DNA of 64,000 nt from Flaccisagitta enflata (GCA_965153355.1 OZ231126.1:66588001-66652000); one strand, 5' to 3'; positions 13,535-25,208 are shown, counted from the stretch's first letter. The notes: a model not told the origin generated them from the letters alone. Translations and numbers: made by a program.

Positions 13535-15444
13535 CTGTTGCATCTACTGATGGGGCGATTATTTTGAACTGATAAAAGAGATTTTCCCATCGCAACGGAA
13601 GAAGGAAACGTCGTTCTTCCGCTGGCAAAAGACGCCAGCGACCAGACAGCCGAGGATGAGGATGAGGAAGACGACAACGACGATGATGACGCTGATGATG
13701 CGGCGACCGAGTGCGTCGTCAGCTTGGTGGTTCCGACTGAAGATGCCGCATAACCACCTGCCCTCATCCTCGATGATGATGAGGAAGGAGAAGATGAAGA
13801 TGCGGATCCGTTGACGACCGATTTGGTATTCTCGCAGAGTCGTTGAAGTGAGCTTAGAGGATGTTCGGCGACGAGGCCATTGGGGGACGCGGACGCGACT
13901 CCTAATCCGTTTAAAGGAGGCGAAAGAAGACGAGGATCGATGGAGGATGAGGATGGAGAGGAAGAGGAAGCGGGGTTGGAATTGATTGTCAACAATGCCG
14001 ATGAAGAAAAAGAAGCAGAAGAAGAAGAGGGAAGTGAGGTTGAACCTTTGTGCAGATTCCCACGAATCGTCGGCGAGGTCATCGAGATACCCTCCAATTT
14101 GTGGATGGAGGCTTCCCCGCAAGACGCTGTTGTTTTGAGTCTCTTGTCATTGTTGTTTGTTTTACTGTTGTTGTTGTTATTGTTGTTGGCGTGTGTTAAG
14201 TGTTGATGATGATGTTGTTGGTGTTGTTGTTGCAAATCGCCGACATCTTTAAGTTTTTGCGAGATCTTTTTGAGCGCTTCGATGGCAGAAACCGGCGAAG
14301 GTTTTTCCTCGGCGCCTTCCGGACCTACTTCCGGTCCGACGGCGGCGGCGTCTTTATCCATTTCCGGCGTTAAAGACTCCGATTTGAATCTTTTCACAGC
14401 TGGTGCCAACGCCACCGAGGATGATGACGATGACGTCGACGTGGGTTCGGCGCCGCCCCCGCCGCTATCACGACTCGACGGACGTTTGCAACTCAGATCC
14501 ATCGCGTCATCTTCGACCTCATCAAAATTACCGGAAGTGGCGTTGGAAATCGCGGCGCCGTAAACTAGTCTTGCGGCGCCGACATCAACGCCACTTCCCG
14601 TTGTGAAATGACGCATTTTTGACGCCGCCACAGAAGCGGCGACGTTCCGCTCTAAAGGGACGCCCTCCGACGCCGCTAACGCAGCAGCGGCGGCGGCGAC
14701 ATGCTTCGAGGAGGAGGAGGAGGAGGTGGAGGAAGCCGAAGCCGATGATGCGGCGCCGCCGCGTGGCGACAGCGGCGGATACGCTGTCGCCGCGGAAACA
14801 GTTGTCGAGAAATTGTTCTTCAGAGACATATGACGGTCATTCGGGGAATGACGTGAGGATGATGAGGATGATCCTGTAGATCGAGAATGCCCTCCTCCTC
14901 CTCCTCCTCCGCCACTGTTGCGATGATTTCCAGTCGAAGACGACGGGAGGTTGGAGAAGCTCCGAGCGACAAACGACTCGATAGCCTTCAACACGTTGGA
15001 GGCACCGAGACTCTGTTCGACGGGCGGTTCCGGCGCCGATGCCCCCGTCGACGAGGATCCAAGTGGAGGAGGAAGTTTGGAGGAGGAAGAGGAGGATGCG
15101 GGTGAGTCGAGGAGTCTTCGAGAATCCGGCGAATTGGCGTTGTTGGCGCTGCTTCCGCTTCCACTTCCGCTTCCACCACCGCTGCTGCCGATACTGCTGC
15201 TGCTACTGCTGTTGAGACTTGCGCTGTTCACGCTGCTGCTGCCGGTGTAGGAAGACGGCTTCGAAGGTGACGAGAAAGTCATTTGTTCGTCGCTTTTCGA
15301 TCGCGATGAATCTTCGGAGCCTGTTGGGCTGCCACGACTGCGACTGTTGCTGCCTCCGCAGTTACCGCTTACAGGAGAAAGCTTCGGCTTTTTACTGACG
15401 GTCGAGTTCATTTTCAAGGAGAGGAGCGGATTCTCTTGCATCAC
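13535..15444 (-). CDS. tsh: Teashirt-like transcription factor, longest exon (Ser/Ala-rich, second DLS motif)
   Basis: A 1,910-nt exon (acceptor gatttag, donor GTCTGT) enters in phase 0 and leaves in phase 2, agreeing with both neighbours. It starts VMQENPLLSLKMN and is dominated by Ser, Gly and Ala runs. Recognisable islands are EDDAMDLSCKRP (a possible second CtBP-type motif near 14490), a short helical SAIEALKKISQKLKDVGDL followed by a Gln/His run, and PLSSLQRLCENTKSVVNG. No zinc finger lies in this exon. Confidence 0.82.
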
Positions 15445-15489
15445 CTAAATCGCAAAAAAAAAACAAAAAAAAAAAAAAAACAAAAAAAA

Positions 15490-15753
15490 ACAAGGTCGTC
15501 AGACCTAAGTCTCGTGCGTCGGCACTGTCAAAAAAAGGCAGGCAGACAGACAGACAAACAATTTTTTTTCTTCAAAAAGACCTTTGAAATAGCTGTTTAC
15601 TCAACAAAATTTCTTTTCTATCATTCAGATATTAAATATGCTTTAAACAGTCTTTAAAACAGTTTTGTGACCGACTGACGGACTGACGGACCGACGGACC
15701 AACGGACCAACCGATAAGTGACTTATAGAGTCGCGTAGCACTTGACTATAAAT
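15490..15753 (+). mobile_element. Hairpin-family copy, subfamily C, in a Teashirt intron
   Basis: The head variant is ACAAGGTCGTCAGACCTAAG with GCAGACAGACAGAC, then an ACGG core, ending GAGTCGCGTAGCACTTGACT. It shares its head with the copies at 36882 and 38260. It begins about 45 bp upstream (intron side) of the acceptor at 15445. Confidence 0.7.
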
Positions 15754-15885
15754 GGTAGTAAATGGCCGAAAAAGTTAATTGTACAACATGAAATGACCGG
15801 GCAGCATGGAATTGGCCTTAAGATACAAAGCCTAACAGTGGTTCTCCATACGCACCTTCGTGTGCCTTTCAAAGATATATTCGCA

Positions 15886-16483
15886 TACAGTACGATGGAA
15901 GCAATGACGACCTAGACTGGAGGATAGATCTTAGGCATCTTAATTTCATTTATATCATGAAATATTTGAGATCTAGGCTAATTAAAAGTTGTTCTATTGA
16001 GTGAATGCATTTGCTTCACTTAAACCTCAATTTGTGACTTGACCTTATCAAGACTTTATTTTTCATGATTTTAACCATTTTTATTAGATTGGGCAAAAAA
16101 TTTCATATAATTTAAAAAAAAAATCAGCTCAATCGGACCATTATTATAGGTTTTACAGCTATGTTTAATAAAAGTTATGCAAATTAATTTTTGGGCAAAA
16201 CTTAAAGTGGCCATAAAACCTGTAAAAATGGACCAATTCAGCTGATTTTTTTTCTCAAAATCATATAAAATTTTCCACTCGATTTATTGAGATAGGTTAG
16301 AACTTTGAAAAAAAAGTCTTTATGAGGTCAAGTCGCAAGTTTAAGTTTGAGAGACGCAAACATTTTCACTCAATAAAGCAACCTTCAATTACCCTAGGTC
16401 TCAAATATTTTATGATACAAACAAAATTAAGGTACTTAAATCTATCCTCCAGTCTAGGTCGTCATTGCTCCCATCGTACTGTA
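15886..16483. mobile_element. About 600-bp foldback element in a Teashirt intron
   Basis: The left arm (TACAGTACGATGGAAGCAAT…GACGACCTAGACTGGAGGAT) returns inverted at 16440-16483, and similarity continues for almost 300 bp to a centre near 16190. No clear target duplication could be assigned. Confidence 0.8.
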
Positions 16484-16662
16484 AGTATCAGGCAAACAAA
16501 AAATAATCACCCACAGCTTAAAGCGATACGTGGAAGTTATGTATCATCGCCTGGCGTGCATTGAATGTGTCTACTATTCCTCTTATCATGATTCTAGCTC
16601 TCCTCTACTGCATTGGGCCGCACTTCCCCCCCCCCCACTTTCCACCCATTGAGCCGCCTTAC

Positions 16663-18260
16663 CTTGGCCCATTGAGCCGCGTGTCTTTTAGTAGAGGAGG
16701 AGCAAGAAGGATTCGATTTGGCGGCGAATCGCGACTTGAGAAAGATTTCGCCGCTGCCGATCTTCGCCGCCGCTGCCGCCGCTGCAGCCGCTGCAGCGGT
16801 AGAGGCGGCCGCGGAAGAGGCAGCAGTCGCGGTTGAGGAGGATGAGCAAGCAGAGGCTGAGTGCTCTGACAACAACGACGAAGATGTCGAGGCTAATTTG
16901 AGGAGATGATTATGATGATGATTATCACGTTCGCGACTAGAAGGAGTGGAGGAAGAAGGAGACGAGGAGGAAGAAGACGAAACATCGTGTGGCGAAGGAA
17001 AACCCCTGGGCGACTTCTTCCCAGATACCGCCACCGCTGCGGCGGCAGCAGCGGCCGCGGCAGCGACGTTGTTGTTGCATGTGCTGCCATTGACGCAGCA
17101 GGTTCTGATATGACTGACAAAGTCCGCCGTGGGAATTTTCTTCAGGCAGTTTTCACACGAAATTTCCCCGGGCGTTGGATCATCGGCGTTGGCAACTGCC
17201 GCCGCCGCCGCCGCAGCAGCTGCTGCTACTCCGCCACCCATCGCCGCCGCAGTTGCCGCCGCCGCAGCACTACCGCGCGTCAACTGCGTGTGCAGCAGCG
17301 AAAACCGTTTAAAGGGGTCGAGACTAGATGATGAGGATGAAGATGAAGAAGAGGAGGTGGTGGATTCTGCGAGTTTCGAATTTGTGGAATGTTTCGCCGC
17401 CGCCGCAGCTGCAGCCGCAGCGGCCGCGGCAGCAGCGGCGCCATTCTGCTGGTGATGACTCTTGCAAGTGAGCGAGTTGTTGGTGTGATGCGTTTTGGCT
17501 TGATGGCACAAAAGTTTGGCCGAAGTGTCGAATCTCTCGCCGCAATCGAAACAATCGTGTTTAGCGGATGTGGCAGTTGCGGATCCGGAAGAGACAAACT
17601 TGGACGCCGTCGATGCCATCTCGTGGAGAATTCCACTCGACATGGACGAGGAGGAGGAGGAAGAGGAGAAAGATCCGCGAGTGAGAGAAGGCTTAGAAGA
17701 AGAGGAGGAGGAGGAGGGGTTCCGTAAATGATGATGAGACGAACTGGAGACGATCGAGTTTTGATTATGATGATTATGATGATGATTATGATGATGCAAA
17801 TTATGATTATGATTGAGAAAATTCGCGTCTTTTTCCGGGTCGGAGTTTTTCAGCAAAATACGTTTGTGGTGTCCTGTGATGTTTTGATGTTGATTGGCGT
17901 TTTCGATCGAAATGAATTTTTCGTTGCATTCGAGGCATTTGTACAAAGCGTGTTGCTTGTTGCCGCCGCTGGTCGTCGTAGTGGCGCTGCCGCCGAGGTT
18001 ACTTCCGCCTGTTGCACCATCTAATACGCCGACACCCCCTCGACCAACGCCCTCCAACTTCTTCGACAGCGCCGATGTTGATGTCGTCGACGAAGTCGTT
18101 GAGAAATCAGAGTTGAGCTTCAACGAAGACCCGTTGGAGACTGAAGCCGCGGCAGCAGCTGCGGCACCAGTTGCGGCGGGAAAATGTTGCTGTCCCAGCA
18201 GCTGGGCTGTGACTGAAGCGGCGGCGGCGACGGGGGGTAGAGCAGCTCCTGTTTGGAGAC
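16663..18260 (-). CDS. tsh: Teashirt-like transcription factor, large exon with further zinc fingers and Ala/Ser/His runs
   Basis: A 1,598-nt exon (acceptor cccacag, donor GTAAGG) enters with two bases and leaves in phase 0. It contains YKCLECNEKF…HQNITGH (about 17937-17872) and DCFDCGERF…CHQAKTHH (about 17553-17480), both C-X2-C-X12-H-X5-H, the TSHZ spacing. A third element, CENCLKKIPTADFVSHIRTC (about 17150-17095), is a C-X2-C…H…C type knuckle. Between them are Asn/His-rich and Ser-rich stretches and Ala runs of up to about 15 residues. The Ala runs use mixed GCN codons, which suggests they are maintained at the protein level rather than being recent slippage. Confidence 0.88.
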
Positions 18261-18482
18261 CTGTGGGATGGGGAAGGGTTTAGGGGGAGCTCGGATGAGG
18301 GGTTCACTTCTTCGACTAGCCTCATGCATTTGGATTTAGTTGAATTGAAAAGGGAGTTGGATAAGCTTGGCATTTCAGAATATGAATGATTGAATTACTT
18401 AAGTATTGAGCAGATATGAAACTGTACAAGAGCGGCAAACATTCTATTCAACGTCGGTTATTTGCACACAAATATGAATTAC

Positions 18483-18699
18483 CTCCACTACCGGGGCTGA
18501 TGATATTAGCGTAGTGTTGAGTTTGCATCATGTGAAAGGTGAGGTCGGGTAAGGTCTTGAACGATTCTCCGCATTGGATGCATTTAAGGATCTGTCTTGT
18601 TTGATCGGAACCTTTGTTGAGCCACATGTCTTGGCCACGAACCAACTTTGGATAAACGCCGTTGTTTTCTTTGCCGATGGTCGGAGTGTGACCGGTGTC
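18483..18699 (-). CDS. tsh: Teashirt-like transcription factor, exon with zinc finger 2 (diagnostic)
   Basis: A 217-nt exon (phase 0 in, phase 1 out; acceptor ctgtag, donor GTAATT) completes finger 1. It then carries the strongest family signature in the window: GQDMWLNKGSDQTRQILK leading into a C-X2-C-X12-H-X5-H finger (codons at 18582-18514) with HMMQTQHY. The GQD-W-L-KG…QTRQILKC block followed by HMxxTxHY is characteristic of arthropod Teashirt/Tiptop and corresponds to the second finger of vertebrate TSHZ proteins. TSHZ fingers bind DNA and act with co-repressors in the nucleus. Confidence 0.93.
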
Positions 18700-18851
18700 C
18701 TACAGAAGGAGGCCGATGAGGAAGAGGAAGAGGATGAGTTTCAATGATTTGCCGATGTTGAAGAAATTACAGAACTGTTGTGTATTCATTTTGCTGAGAA
18801 ACAGAGACAAAAACTCGAAATTGGTCGAACAAACTAAAGGAAACAAACTGA

Positions 18852-19107
<256 letters not shown>

Positions 19108-19129
19108 TACATACATTCGGTAAACATAC

Positions 19130-19336
19130 CTGCATATGTATGCTGAGATCGTAAAGGCTTTCAAACGTTTTAAGACAAACGCACTTGAACCCAGTATGCT
19201 TAGATGGCAGAAGCGGCGTAACCTTGGAGGAGCAAGAGGAAGAGGAGGAAGAGGAAGAGGAAGTAGGAGTTACGGCGGCCGAAGGATGGTTGTGGTTGTT
19301 GGGGGTGCTACTCGGGGGCGTTCTCGAGGGTATTGA
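19130..19336 (-). CDS. tsh: Teashirt-like transcription factor, exon with first half of zinc finger 1
   Basis: A 207-nt exon (69 codons, phase 0 on both sides) lies between acceptor gcccag and a strong GTATGT donor. After a Ser run it encodes FKCVCLKTFESLYDLSIHMQ, and the next exon continues DTGH. Together these give C-X-C-X12-H-X5-H, matching the first TSHZ finger (…LTVHMNETGH in vertebrates), but with one residue fewer between the cysteines than the usual C-X2-C. The last His lies in the next exon, so the intron splits the finger. Confidence 0.85.
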
Positions 19337-19606
19337 CTGGGCAAGGGGAAAAATTGGATTGCAAAAGAAGAGGAGGAAAAGAAGAGAGAGAGCGAGAAGG
19401 GGGGGGGTTAAAGGTTTGTACTTGTTTCTGTGGTGCTCGAAAAAGGGATCTTTAAAATTTCAACGTCATTTATAAAAAAATCGGTCAATCTTTTTGAATT
19501 CACAATCAGGAAATGCATAAAAAAGATCTGACCCCCACCTTCCCCCTAAAAATAGGATGAACGAAAGATAGAGACAAGACTATGAAGAAGAAACTGGTGG
19601 AATATA

Positions 19607-19783
19607 CAGTTAAACCCCGCTCTAACGGATTTCAGGGGACCAACAGTTTTTTTCTGTTAAAGGCGGACTTCTGTTATTGCTAACAAAGGAAATAGATGAA
19701 ATTAACTTGAAGGGACTATGAATTTGTGTCTGTTACAGGCGGAATTCCGTTGGTGGCGGGTCCGTTAGAGCGGGGTTCAACTG
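19607..19783. mobile_element. 177-bp mariner/pogo-like MITE in a Teashirt intron
   Basis: Terminal inverted repeats CAGTTAAACCCCGCTCTAAC and its near-complement CGTTAGAGCGGGGTTCAACTG are flanked by TA dinucleotides, the Tc1/mariner target site. No coding capacity. A second copy of identical length is at 45261. Confidence 0.9.
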
Positions 19784-19791
19784 TATCTGGT

Positions 19792-19925
19792 AACAAGGCC
19801 AAGTAGGCCAGGTAGGCGCGCCGTGTGGATCGTCAAACGAATGTGTTACCCGCCGTGCGATGCTGGTTAACAACAACAACAACAACAACCAACCAACTGA
19901 CGGACCAACGGACACATTCTTAGAA
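19792..19925 (+). mobile_element. Hairpin-family relative, subfamily D
   Basis: It starts AACAAGGCCAAGTAGGCCAG and includes a GTGTGGATCGTC…GTTACC block also seen in reverse at 30184-30276, then a short tetranucleotide core. The hairpin end is not evident. Confidence 0.5.
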
Positions 19926-19939
19926 GTGTACCAAAAAAC

Positions 19940-20140
19940 AACAAGGCCAGATACATGGCTACCAAAGTTGCGTGCACGTGGGGTCGGGCAGGGGCATTGG
20001 TGAAACATGATAATTGAAGCATTTTGGCAAGTGCAGTAATGCAAAAGATGCCCATAAATAACCAAAAACACCAAAAAAACTAAGGGACACCGACCGATCA
20101 ACATAGCAGATTGTAGAGTTGCGAGCAAGCGACTAAAAAT
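19940..20140 (+). mobile_element. Hairpin-family copy in a Teashirt intron
   Basis: Head AACAAGGCCAGATACATGGC, a short core, and the eroded hairpin GTTGCGAGCAAGCGAC followed by TAAAAAT. It abuts the 19792 relative. Confidence 0.75.
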
Positions 20141-20182
20141 GTGGACAGAAAATTCCAAAAAAAAAAAAATACGTTCACTTAC

Positions 20183-20699
20183 TTGATCATCGTGTAAATG
20201 ATTGAGCGCGTCTGGGCTTCCGTTCGCGGTTGAGATATGAAAAGGTTTCTTATGCATTTCGACGCCGGCGGCGCCGCCGGCGCCATACAGCGCCCCCAAC
20301 GACGCCAAATCGTAACCGTAGTAACTGTACAACGACAGAAGCGGCGAGCCCGCGGCAGCAGCCGCCGCCGCGGCAGCGGCGGCGTGAGGAGAAAGTGGAG
20401 GAAACGAGGCGGCCGCCGCCGCCGCCGCCACGGCTGCCGCCGCCATTTCCGCCGTCGGTGGCCGCGACGCCGAAGTCGTCGTCGCCGTCGGTGGCGTCAT
20501 AGGTGGATGTGGTGACGTCCGGCTTGAGCGTGACGTTGTTGTGGTGGCGCCACTTTGACGTCCGGATGAAGCGGCGCCGGAAGTGAAGTGTTGCCGGGAG
20601 ATGGCGCCGGAAAGACGCGGGTCGACGCCGGTGGAGGCGGAATGGAAAGCTAGAAGCTCTTGGAATGGAGACAACGAAGGAAATGTCGACGACTTGATG
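20183..20699 (-). CDS. tsh: Teashirt-like transcription factor, Ala/Ser-rich linker exon
   Basis: A 517-nt exon lies between acceptor atacag and donor GTAAGT. One base completes the codon split with the upstream exon, and 172 whole codons follow, ending in phase 0. The protein has a Phe/Ser/Pro start, a Thr/Ser/Pro-rich stretch, several Ala runs encoded by mixed GCN codons, and a Tyr/Leu/Gly segment ending LNHLHDDQ. No known domain is visible; in TSHZ proteins this region ahead of the first zinc finger is also low complexity. The acceptor lies 6 nt from a (CT)n microsatellite that serves as its pyrimidine tract. Confidence 0.75.
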
Positions 20700-20705
20700 C
20701 TGTAT

Positions 20706-20971
<266 letters not shown>

Positions 20972-20997
20972 AAACATGTCACCAATAAACATAATAC

Positions 20998-21385
20998 CTT
21001 TTTCTGGCCTCCCTCGATAAATCTTCTGGCGCAGCGTCATCGGCTCTCGACGCTGATCTTGACGCCGACGTCGACGCCGCCGGCGCTTCATCTCCTGAAC
21101 CGGCGTCATTTCCGGAAGAGAGATCGAGCGGCGACGCGTCGGCGGCGGCGCCGATATCCGACCTCCCATCGCCGATAACGCCGCCACTGCGTCGGCCACC
21201 GTCATCCTCGACGCCTCTCGGGAATAAAGGCCTCAAGTCGGCGGCAGCTGCGGTGGCTGCCGCTGCGGCTGCAGCGGCGGCGGCGGCAGCGGCGGTGGTG
21301 GGTGAGGCGGAGGGCGAATGATCGTTGAAAGGAACGAGGCCGTGAGGTGGGCCGAAGAAGGAAGTGGCAGGAAAACCAGCCGGAC
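20998..21385 (-). CDS. tsh: Teashirt-like transcription factor, exon with CtBP-binding motif
   Basis: A 388-nt exon enters with two bases of a split codon (acceptor ctctag) and leaves in phase 2 (donor GTATTA). It encodes a Gly/Pro/Phe-rich start, an Ala run, and then an acidic Ser-rich part containing PLDLS (21117-21131). PLDLS is the motif by which Teashirt/Tiptop and other repressors recruit the co-repressor CtBP. A second weaker PEDLS-like site follows near the exon end. The family's known repressor role fits. A (GTT)n microsatellite begins 27 nt downstream of the donor. Confidence 0.8.
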
Positions 21386-21688
21386 CTAGAGTGGTACATG
21401 TTTCATTAGATTCGCGTGTTGTCTCAGGCTTCTCTTCTAGCCGACTTTGCTTTCGTATTCAACATTTACGAGCCCCCAATATGATCGTTTCACAGTTGTG
21501 TCCTTGGCCGAGAACAAGAGCGTCTTCGCACCCGTTTTAAATATCACTGTATTCCACTATATTTACTCCCACTAGAGCTAACTGGCGCGGCGAAGTCGAC
21601 GTATCAGGGCATCGAAGTGATAAGCTTTTTAAATCACTCTGACGCAGTCCGAAGTCTTATCTTGTCATCGAAGAAAACAGGTAATGAA

Positions 21689-21910
21689 TTTTTAGTCGCA
21701 TGCACGCGACTCTACAACCTGCTTTGTCCGTCGGTCGGTCGGTTGGTCGGTTGGTCGGTTGGTCGGTCGGTTGGTCCGTCGGTCACACTTTACTTTTTTT
21801 ATGATTTTATTTTTTTGACCTCACTGCTCCTGCCCAAACAGTCTGGTGACCTCAAATATGGCCCCTGCCCACCCGCACGCAACTTCGGTAGCCGTGTATC
21901 CGGCCTTGTT
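21689..21910 (-). mobile_element. Hairpin-family copy, near full length
   Basis: Reading +: TTTTTAGTCGCATGCACGCG hairpin, a CGGTCGGTTGGT core, CTGCTCCTGCCCAAACAG, and the CCGGCCTTGTT end. Confidence 0.82.
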
Positions 21911-22016
21911 CATTAACGGCCTTATTTCGTTACGGGCATTGGGCAAAATGAAACTTTAAAGTGGCGATTTTTTTTTGGTTGCAATACTTTGAAAAAGACA
22001 AAATGTCTAAGAACCT

Positions 22017-22601
22017 TTACTATCTTAGAAATAAAAAGGTTTCCGCACGATTGCATGTATATCTCAGACTAGGATCAACGAATCATCAAAAAATTGGTGA
22101 GATTTTTAGAGCCCTTCAAATTTGCAAGCGATCTACGCAAACCACATGTCTCTAACTCAATGCATTCAAAAGTTATTCAACTTTGAATGAAATGTTTCAA
22201 TTTTGTTTTTGCCATATCAACACAATTTTGAAATAATAAACATAACTTTTTCTCAAATAACTTCTGAACGTATTGAGCTAGACAGATGCGATTTGCGTAG
22301 ATTGCTTGCAAATTTGAAGGGCTTCATTTATGTCACCAATTTTTTAAAGATTTGTTGAATCTCTTTGGAGCTATAAGTTAAAACGTAGCAACAGAAACAA
22401 TCAAGAAAATCCCTTGAAATCCCTGGAACGACATCACTCCAGAGTACTTAAAAAAACACAGCAAACTGTTTCTCTGATGAATGGCGGTAGTGATTCAGTC
22501 AAATATAAAAGATTCATGGATTTGCAATTGATTTGTGCTCATTTTCATGTCAATAAATGAAATAATGTTACAGGTGGAAACCTTTTTATTTCTTAGATAG
22601 T
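22017..22601. mobile_element. Foldback element upstream of the Teashirt exon at 21385
   Basis: Outer arms TTACTATCTTAGAAATAAAA / inverted ACTATCTAAGAAATAAAAAG and inner arms AAATTTGCAAGCGATCTACG / inverted AAATTTGCAAGCAATCTACG define a nested inverted repeat. It lies in the intron between exons 23095 and 21385. Confidence 0.72.
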
Positions 22602-22607
22602 ATGAAC

Positions 22608-22770
22608 AACAAGGCCGGATACACGGCAATCCAGTCGCGGTTGGGCAGGAGCAGTAACGCGAAAACCGCCCGGAATTGAAAAATGTGACGGACCAACGGA
22701 GGGACGGACGGAACGACCGACCTACCGACCGACACGGCAAGTTGTGGAGTCGCGTGTCCGCGACTAAAAA
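22608..22770 (+). mobile_element. Hairpin-family copy
   Basis: Head AACAAGGCCGGATACACGGC, a short GACGG core, and the hairpin GTCGCGTGTCCGCGAC followed by TAAAAA. It lies directly beside the 22.0-22.6 kb foldback. Confidence 0.8.
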
Positions 22771-23094
22771 CGACTTAGTAGACTGCAATATTCAAATTAG
22801 CACCATTCAAGCTAGAATCAGAAGGGCTTTTGAAACAGATTATCGTGGCGGATGACATTAGAATTTTTAGCGGTCGGTGAACCGTCCGTCTAAATACTTT
22901 TCAAATTCATTTTACGTTATTCTATCTTTTCAATCAGTTGTTTCTCTATTGTCCAACCAATTGGCGCTGATATTGAAATTGTCGCATTGGGCGTAGTATC
23001 TAGATATCATCGAGATATTCCCTATGTAATCTCTCGATAACTTTCCCAATGCGACAACCCCTTAACTCGCGGACTTTCCTTTGGCAAAACCTAC

Positions 23095-23784
23095 CGAGGT
23101 TGAGTAAAGCGGCTGACAGCGAGGCGATTGAACTGTGTCCCGCTGTCGCCGCTGCCGCCGCTGCCGCCGCCGCTGTCGGGGATGGCAGAGAATGATGCGG
23201 ATGCGGATGCGGGGACGGAGGCGGCGGAGTGCTGCAGCCGCGACCGCTGGCAGAGACTGAGAAAGAGTCTGAAGTCGAAATTCCATCTAGAATAGCACCA
23301 CGAGAGGACGCCGCCACAGCCGCCGCCATGGCGACCGGTGACGCTGTGGAGAAAGGGAATGAGGAGGAGCGGCGGGGGTCCTCCTCGGGGGTTGACGGAG
23401 ATGAGGAACCTCTCTGTGGAGGAGGAGGAGGTGGAGTGACGGATGAAACGCGTGGTGGGAGCGGAGGGGAGGAGGAAGAAGAGGCGGAAGTGGTTGGGAG
23501 TGGCGGTGGTGGTGGTGGTGGCGAAGAGGAGGAAGAAGCAGTGTTCATCGAGAGTGTTTGTGATGATGGTAGAACCGGAGAAGAAGGTGGTAATGGTGGT
23601 GGCGAAGTAGAGGCAAGTCTCGAATGCGACGTGGAAGGTGGCAAAACCGGAGAACCGGACCGCGAAGAAGAGGAAGGGCGTTGGAGAGGAGGTGAAGAGG
23701 AGGAAGAGGAGGAAAGTTGGAGGCGAGGCGAAGGAGAATTCATGCCGCCGTCTTCGTCTTCACTCGAAGCGCCGCCTCCCAACT
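23095..23784 (-). CDS. tsh: Teashirt-like transcription factor, most upstream exon found (Ser/Pro-rich N-terminal part)
   Basis: This is the most 5' exon that can be supported of a minus-strand Teashirt/Tiptop (TSHZ family) gene, which encodes a nuclear zinc-finger regulator used in patterning. It starts after an acceptor (tttccag) whose pyrimidine tract is a (CT)n microsatellite and ends at a GTAGGT-type donor. The 690 nt enter with two bases of a split codon and leave in phase 1, matching the next exon. The product is low complexity: acidic start, long Ser and Pro runs, then an Ala run and an ASLSAALLNL segment. There is no initiator ATG at the exon start, so a further upstream exon is needed; the conserved TSHZ amino terminus was not found in this window. 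Assignment to the gene rests on phase continuity and position, not on a domain. Confidence 0.7.
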
Positions 23785-23786
23785 CT

Positions 23787-24153
<367 letters not shown>

Positions 24154-24379
24154 TAAACATCAACACCGCTAAAAACAAGCTTTTTTTAATGATAACTGAG
24201 AAGAATGAACGAACGAACGAACTAACGTTAGGGCGAATGGACAATCGAAGGAAAAGACAAACAATCCGCCTTCTCACCATTGTAAAGAAAAGTGCTAAAA
24301 AAAAAAAAAAAGAATCAAGAGAAAAAAGAGCGAGAAAAAAAAAGACGTTTGATCAGCGCGTCGTTTTTTGGGAGACTCG

Positions 24380-24780
24380 AGAGAGAATCAAGACGAGAAA
24401 TATCCGTGAAGTGATGCTCAAAACGGCAACAAGCGTGCAAGAGAATGACATAAAAAACGCGCGTAAGATTTCAACGCGCGCACTCGCACGCGCACTCATG
24501 AAGACGCGCGCGCGAACGCACGTACTTATATACACACACGCACACAGCGAAACGCTCGTGCGCGCACGCGAGCGTCTCAGAGGAGGGGAGGGAGAGTAAA
24601 AAGTGAGCAACAACGTTCGCTCGCGTTCGCGCGTTCCGGAACACAATCTCTGATTCATGAGTTAAAGCTAAGAAAAAAGGAGAGGAAATTTGGGGCCAAG
24701 AGTCTCGTCTCGCGCGCGGACATTAAGACTAGCGAGAGGGAAACGAACAGCGCGCGCGCTCATAAAGCTGAAAAGATGTT
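24380..24780. promoter_or_regulatory. CpG-rich stretch upstream of the Teashirt exons
   Basis: This segment contains clustered CGCGCG runs and alternating CG/CA (24470-24570, 24620-24650, 24710-24770), unlike the AT- or microsatellite-rich surroundings. It lies 0.6-1 kb upstream (minus-strand sense) of the most 5' Teashirt exon found. It could be a promoter or untranslated first-exon region. No TATA box or initiator was recognised, and the call is positional inference only. Confidence 0.25.
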
Positions 24781-24883
24781 TGAGCTCAAGTTGGAGGAGG
24801 GAGTTTTTGACAGATCGAGCTGTTTCTTTCAATTTCACTCTTCCTAATTCTCTCGCTCTTTCGCTCTGCCAATAACCCTAAAA

Positions 24884-24949
<66 letters not shown>
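24884..24949 (+). repeat. (CT)n microsatellite
   Basis: CT run with TTCT interruption. Confidence 0.94.
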
Positions 24950-24950
<1 letters not shown>

Positions 24951-25080
24951 GATACGATATCGTATTGTCAACATCAGTGTCGTTACTTTGCGACTCTCTA
25001 CAGCTCCCCTAAACCCTTTCGCCTTATAACCCTCATTCTTGCCGTTTCACTTTCGTCCTCCTCCTCTTAGCATCCTTTTT

Positions 25081-25205
25081 GGGCAGCGGCCCCAAAGGGT
25101 CGATGTCCTGTAGGACACAGGGGTGAATTTCCACGTCCATCCGTCCGTCTATCCGTCCATACGTATGTCCATCCGTCCCCCCCTAAGCCTCTCAAGCCTC
25201 AAATT
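25081..25205 (+). repeat. Fragment of the GGGCAGCGGCCCC family
   Basis: GGGCAGCGGCCCCAAAGGGT, CCTGTAGGACACAGGGG, a CCATCCGTCCGTC core, and a start of the CTCAAGCCTCAAAT minisatellite, interrupted by a TTC tract. Confidence 0.65.
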
Positions 25206-25208
25206 CCC

